Shown here in pieces: positions 15,176-17,102 of a stretch of 17,102 bases of DNA. Positions within the stretch are counted from its first letter, which is position 1, and every line of letters starts with the position of its first letter. The notes beneath the pieces were generated by a model, which saw nothing but the letters and a program-made list of their open reading frames with translations, was not told the origin of the DNA and did not search any database. This stretch comes from JBNKWA01 sp050299555. Lineage in GTDB: Bacteria; Pseudomonadota; Alphaproteobacteria; Rhodobacterales; Rhodobacteraceae. Made by a program: the position numbers and the translations under genes. The stretch is from contig JBNKWA010000015.1 of assembly GCA_050299555.1 (NCBI GenBank), positions 1-17,102 of the forward strand, in the 5' to 3' direction.

Positions 15176-16510
15176 ATGACCGACAAGAACAAGGTACTGT
15201 GGTCGGAAGGCCTGTTCCTGCGCACCCAGCATTTCCAGCAGCAGGACCGCTATACCGAGGGGCTGGTGCGGGGCGCCTGGGCGGCGGTGCCGCTGCAGGG
15301 CTTCGGGTTCACGGCGCTGGAGCTGGACCAGGCGGCGCTGGAGGCGGGACGGGTGTCGATCAGCGCGGCCAGCGGCGTCTTTCCCGACGGCACCCCGTTC
15401 TCGATCCCCGAGACGATGGCGGCGCCCGAGCCGGCGCCAGTGACCGCCGACACGGCCAGCGGGCTGGTCAACCTGGCGGTGCCGCTGGACAAGCCCGGCT
15501 CGGCGGCGTTCGATCCGGCCCATGCCGAGCCTGGCGGCGCCCGCTATCGCGGCGAGATCGTCACCGCGCGCGACAGCGTGCGGGGCGGCGCCGAGGCCGA
15601 GGAGATCGAGGTGGCGCGGCTGTCGGCGCGCCTGCTGCTGCCCGAGGAAGGCACCGGCGGCTATTCCACGTTGCCGGTCGCCCGCATCGACGGGCTGCGC
15701 GCCGATGGCGGCGTGGCGGTGGCGGACGGCTATCTGGCGCCGGCACTGCGGACCTCGGCGCAGCCCTGGTACGGCCAGCTTCTGCAGGAGGTGCAGACCG
15801 GGCTCGACCGCATCGCCGAGGCGCATGGCCGCATGGTTCTGGGCGGCAGCGGCCGCTCGGTGGAGAACCTTTTGATCCTGGAGCTGGCCAACGCCGCCCG
15901 GCCGAGGGTGGCGCACATGCTGGAGCAGGACATCTTCCACCCCTCGGAGGTGTTCCTTGAACTGGCCGGGCTGGCCGGCCGCATGGCCACCTATGGCTCG
16001 GGCGCGCGGCGGATGACCGAGCTGCCGAAATACGACCATCTCGACCCGCAGCCGGCCTTCGCGGCACTGGCCGACACGCTGCGCTCGCTGATCCTCAGCC
16101 TGCGGCATGTGGAGCCGAAGTCGCGCGCCATGGCGGTGGCCAAGCACACCACCAATGTCTGGAAGGTCAGGATCGACAACCCCGAGATCCTGAAGACCGC
16201 CCGCATCGTGCTGCGGGTAGGGTCGGAACTCAGCGACGACAGCCTGCGCAAGATCTTCGTGGATCAGGTGACGGTGGGCGCCGCCGACGAGTTCGAGGCG
16301 ATGTGGAAGGCGCGCCTGCCGGGCATCCGGCTGAAGCCGCTGCTGTCGCAGCCGCGCGAGATTCCTTATGACGGCGACCGGCTGTGCCTCGAGCTCGACC
16401 AGAAATCCGAGCACTGGGCGTCACTGTCCGATGCACCGGGTTTCGTGATCGGCGTCTCGGGCAGCCTGCCGTCCGAGCCGCAGATCGACTGCTACGCGGT
16501 CTCGAGGTGA
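15176..16510 (+). CDS. tssK: T6SS baseplate-membrane adaptor TssK (VasE)
   Basis: This 444-residue protein forms trimers that link the baseplate wedges (TssFG) to the cytoplasmic parts of TssL and TssM. The N-terminal hallmark KVLWSEGLFLRTQHFQQQDRY is intact, followed by FGFTALELDQAALEAGRVSI. The middle has EVQTGLDRIAEAHGRMVLGG and the HPSEVFLELAGLAGRMATY segment. The C-terminal domain includes RLCLELDQKSEHWASL and ends in FVIGVSGSLP. Length is normal. It lies 45 bp after tssJ and 4 bp before tssL, so all three membrane-linked genes are contiguous. Confidence 0.96.
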   Translation: MTDKNKVLWSEGLFLRTQHFQQQDRYTEGLVRGAWAAVPLQGFGFTALELDQAALEAGRVSISAASGVFPDGTPFSIPETMAAPEPAPVTADTASGLVNLAVPLDKPGSAAFDPAHAEPGGARYRGEIVTARDSVRGGAEAEEIEVARLSARLLLPEEGTGGYSTLPVARIDGLRADGGVAVADGYLAPALRTSAQPWYGQLLQEVQTGLDRIAEAHGRMVLGGSGRSVENLLILELANAARPRVAHMLEQDIFHPSEVFLELAGLAGRMATYGSGARRMTELPKYDHLDPQPAFAALADTLRSLILSLRHVEPKSRAMAVAKHTTNVWKVRIDNPEILKTARIVLRVGSELSDDSLRKIFVDQVTVGAADEFEAMWKARLPGIRLKPLLSQPREIPYDGDRLCLELDQKSEHWASLSDAPGFVIGVSGSLPSEPQIDCYAVSR

Positions 16511-16514
16511 CGCG

Positions 16515-17102
16515 ATGAGCAAGGACGATCCCTTCGGTCTGAGCAACGATTCGGGGCGCACCCGGATCCGGCCGACCCGGGGGGAACGCTCAAGCCGCCC
16601 CCTCGGCGGTACCGCCACCCCGGGCACCGGGGCGCGGATCGGCTCGCACGACATGGCGATGGCGGCGGGCGGCGCGCAGCTCAGGCACGCGCGGGCGCAC
16701 CCCAACACGCTGGTGGCGGCCTTCGCGACGCTGCTGGAGATCGCGCCGGAGCTGGAACGCGCCGAACCGCCGTCGAGCCCCGAGACGCTCAGGGTGCGGC
16801 TGCTGGATACCCTGGTGGACAGCCGCGACGCTGCGGTGGCCGGCGGCGCCTCGCTCAACCGCGCCGATCAGGCGGCCTGGTTCGTTGGCGCCACGCTGGA
16901 CGACATCGCCCTCAACACCCCCTGGGGCGGGCATTCCGACTGGCCACGGCAGCCGCTGGTGGTGTCGATGTATGGCGATGTCGATGCCGGCACCCGCTTT
17001 TTCGACCGGCTGACCGAGATGCAGCGGCACCCGAACCGCGATCCCGAACTGCTGGAGCTGGCCTATCTCTGCGTCGCGCTCGGCTTTCGCGGCAAGTACC
17101 GG
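16515..17102 (+). CDS. tssL: T6SS inner-membrane protein TssL (DotU), 5' part, cut by window edge
   Basis: The frame is open from the ATG at 16515 to the window end (196 codons, no stop). TssL is a tail-anchored inner-membrane protein that, with TssM and TssJ, forms the envelope complex; its cytoplasmic hook contacts TssK. The first ~45 residues are a polar, basic tail with RTRIRP at 15-20. The DotU domain begins near 55 (NTLVAAFATLLEIAPELE) and includes ADQAAWFVGATLDDIALNTPWGG, FFDRLTEMQRHPNRDPELLELAYLCVALGFRGKYR. The membrane segment, and any C-terminal OmpA-like peptidoglycan-binding domain, would be beyond the edge. GAGGTGA overlapping the tssK stop is a good ribosome-binding site. In A. 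tumefaciens the homologous tail is phosphorylated on Thr14 by PpkA and bound by Fha. Thr16 here is the likely equivalent (inference). Confidence 0.95.
   Translation, partial: MSKDDPFGLSNDSGRTRIRPTRGERSSRPLGGTATPGTGARIGSHDMAMAAGGAQLRHARAHPNTLVAAFATLLEIAPELERAEPPSSPETLRVRLLDTLVDSRDAAVAGGASLNRADQAAWFVGATLDDIALNTPWGGHSDWPRQPLVVSMYGDVDAGTRFFDRLTEMQRHPNRDPELLELAYLCVALGFRGKYR

Noticed and set aside
1..17102. CRISPR array, tRNA, rRNA, insertion sequence or attachment sites
   Set aside because: I saw no regularly spaced repeats, no tRNA-like cloverleaf, no transposase and no terminal inverted repeats. The only tandem repeat is the short coding array in the kinase.

Overview
The window is most of a type VI secretion system (T6SS) core locus from a high-GC Gram-negative bacterium. 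GC-rich third positions, dense 4-bp overlaps between genes and the protein styles suggest an alphaproteobacterium, most likely of the Rhodobacter/Paracoccus kind. That placement is inference from composition and family resemblance; there is no rRNA or other taxonomic marker here.

Layout. Positions 1-158 hold no gene I can support, only a perfect 9-bp hairpin (129-150). On the minus strand, 506-159 is a small hypothetical ORF downstream of tssH. tssH (clpV), encoding the sheath-recycling AAA+ ATPase, occupies 3367-581 on the minus strand. A 150-bp divergent intergenic region (3368-3517) separates it from a plus-strand series that runs to the window edge: a membrane Ser/Thr kinase (PpkA/TagE-like, 3518-5674), tssA (5793-6950), tssB (6962-7507), tssC (7510-9018), hcp/tssD (9049-9537), tssE (9577-10293), tssF (10307-12181), tssG (12145-13182), fha/tagH (13179-14681), tssJ (14678-15130), tssK (15176-16510) and the 5' 196 codons of tssL (16515 to the edge). 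From tssA onward the genes are separated by at most 45 bp or overlap, so they are probably one operon. A sigma70-like promoter candidate sits in the 118-bp gap between the kinase and tssA.

How the genes work together. TssB and TssC form the contractile sheath around the Hcp tube. TssA, TssE, TssF, TssG and TssK build the cap and baseplate, TssJ and TssL belong to the envelope-spanning complex, and TssH disassembles the contracted sheath. The kinase, the FHA protein and the N-terminal tail of TssL together look like a threonine-phosphorylation checkpoint of the kind known in Agrobacterium tumefaciens. No TssM, VgrG, PAAR, effector/immunity pair or PppA phosphatase is present; these would have to lie outside the window.

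Novelty. The core machinery is a known system. The parts that deserve attention are the unusual extracytoplasmic region of the kinase, the insertions in ClpV and TssE, the candidate phospho-acceptor in TssL, and the unidentified small ORF downstream of tssH.
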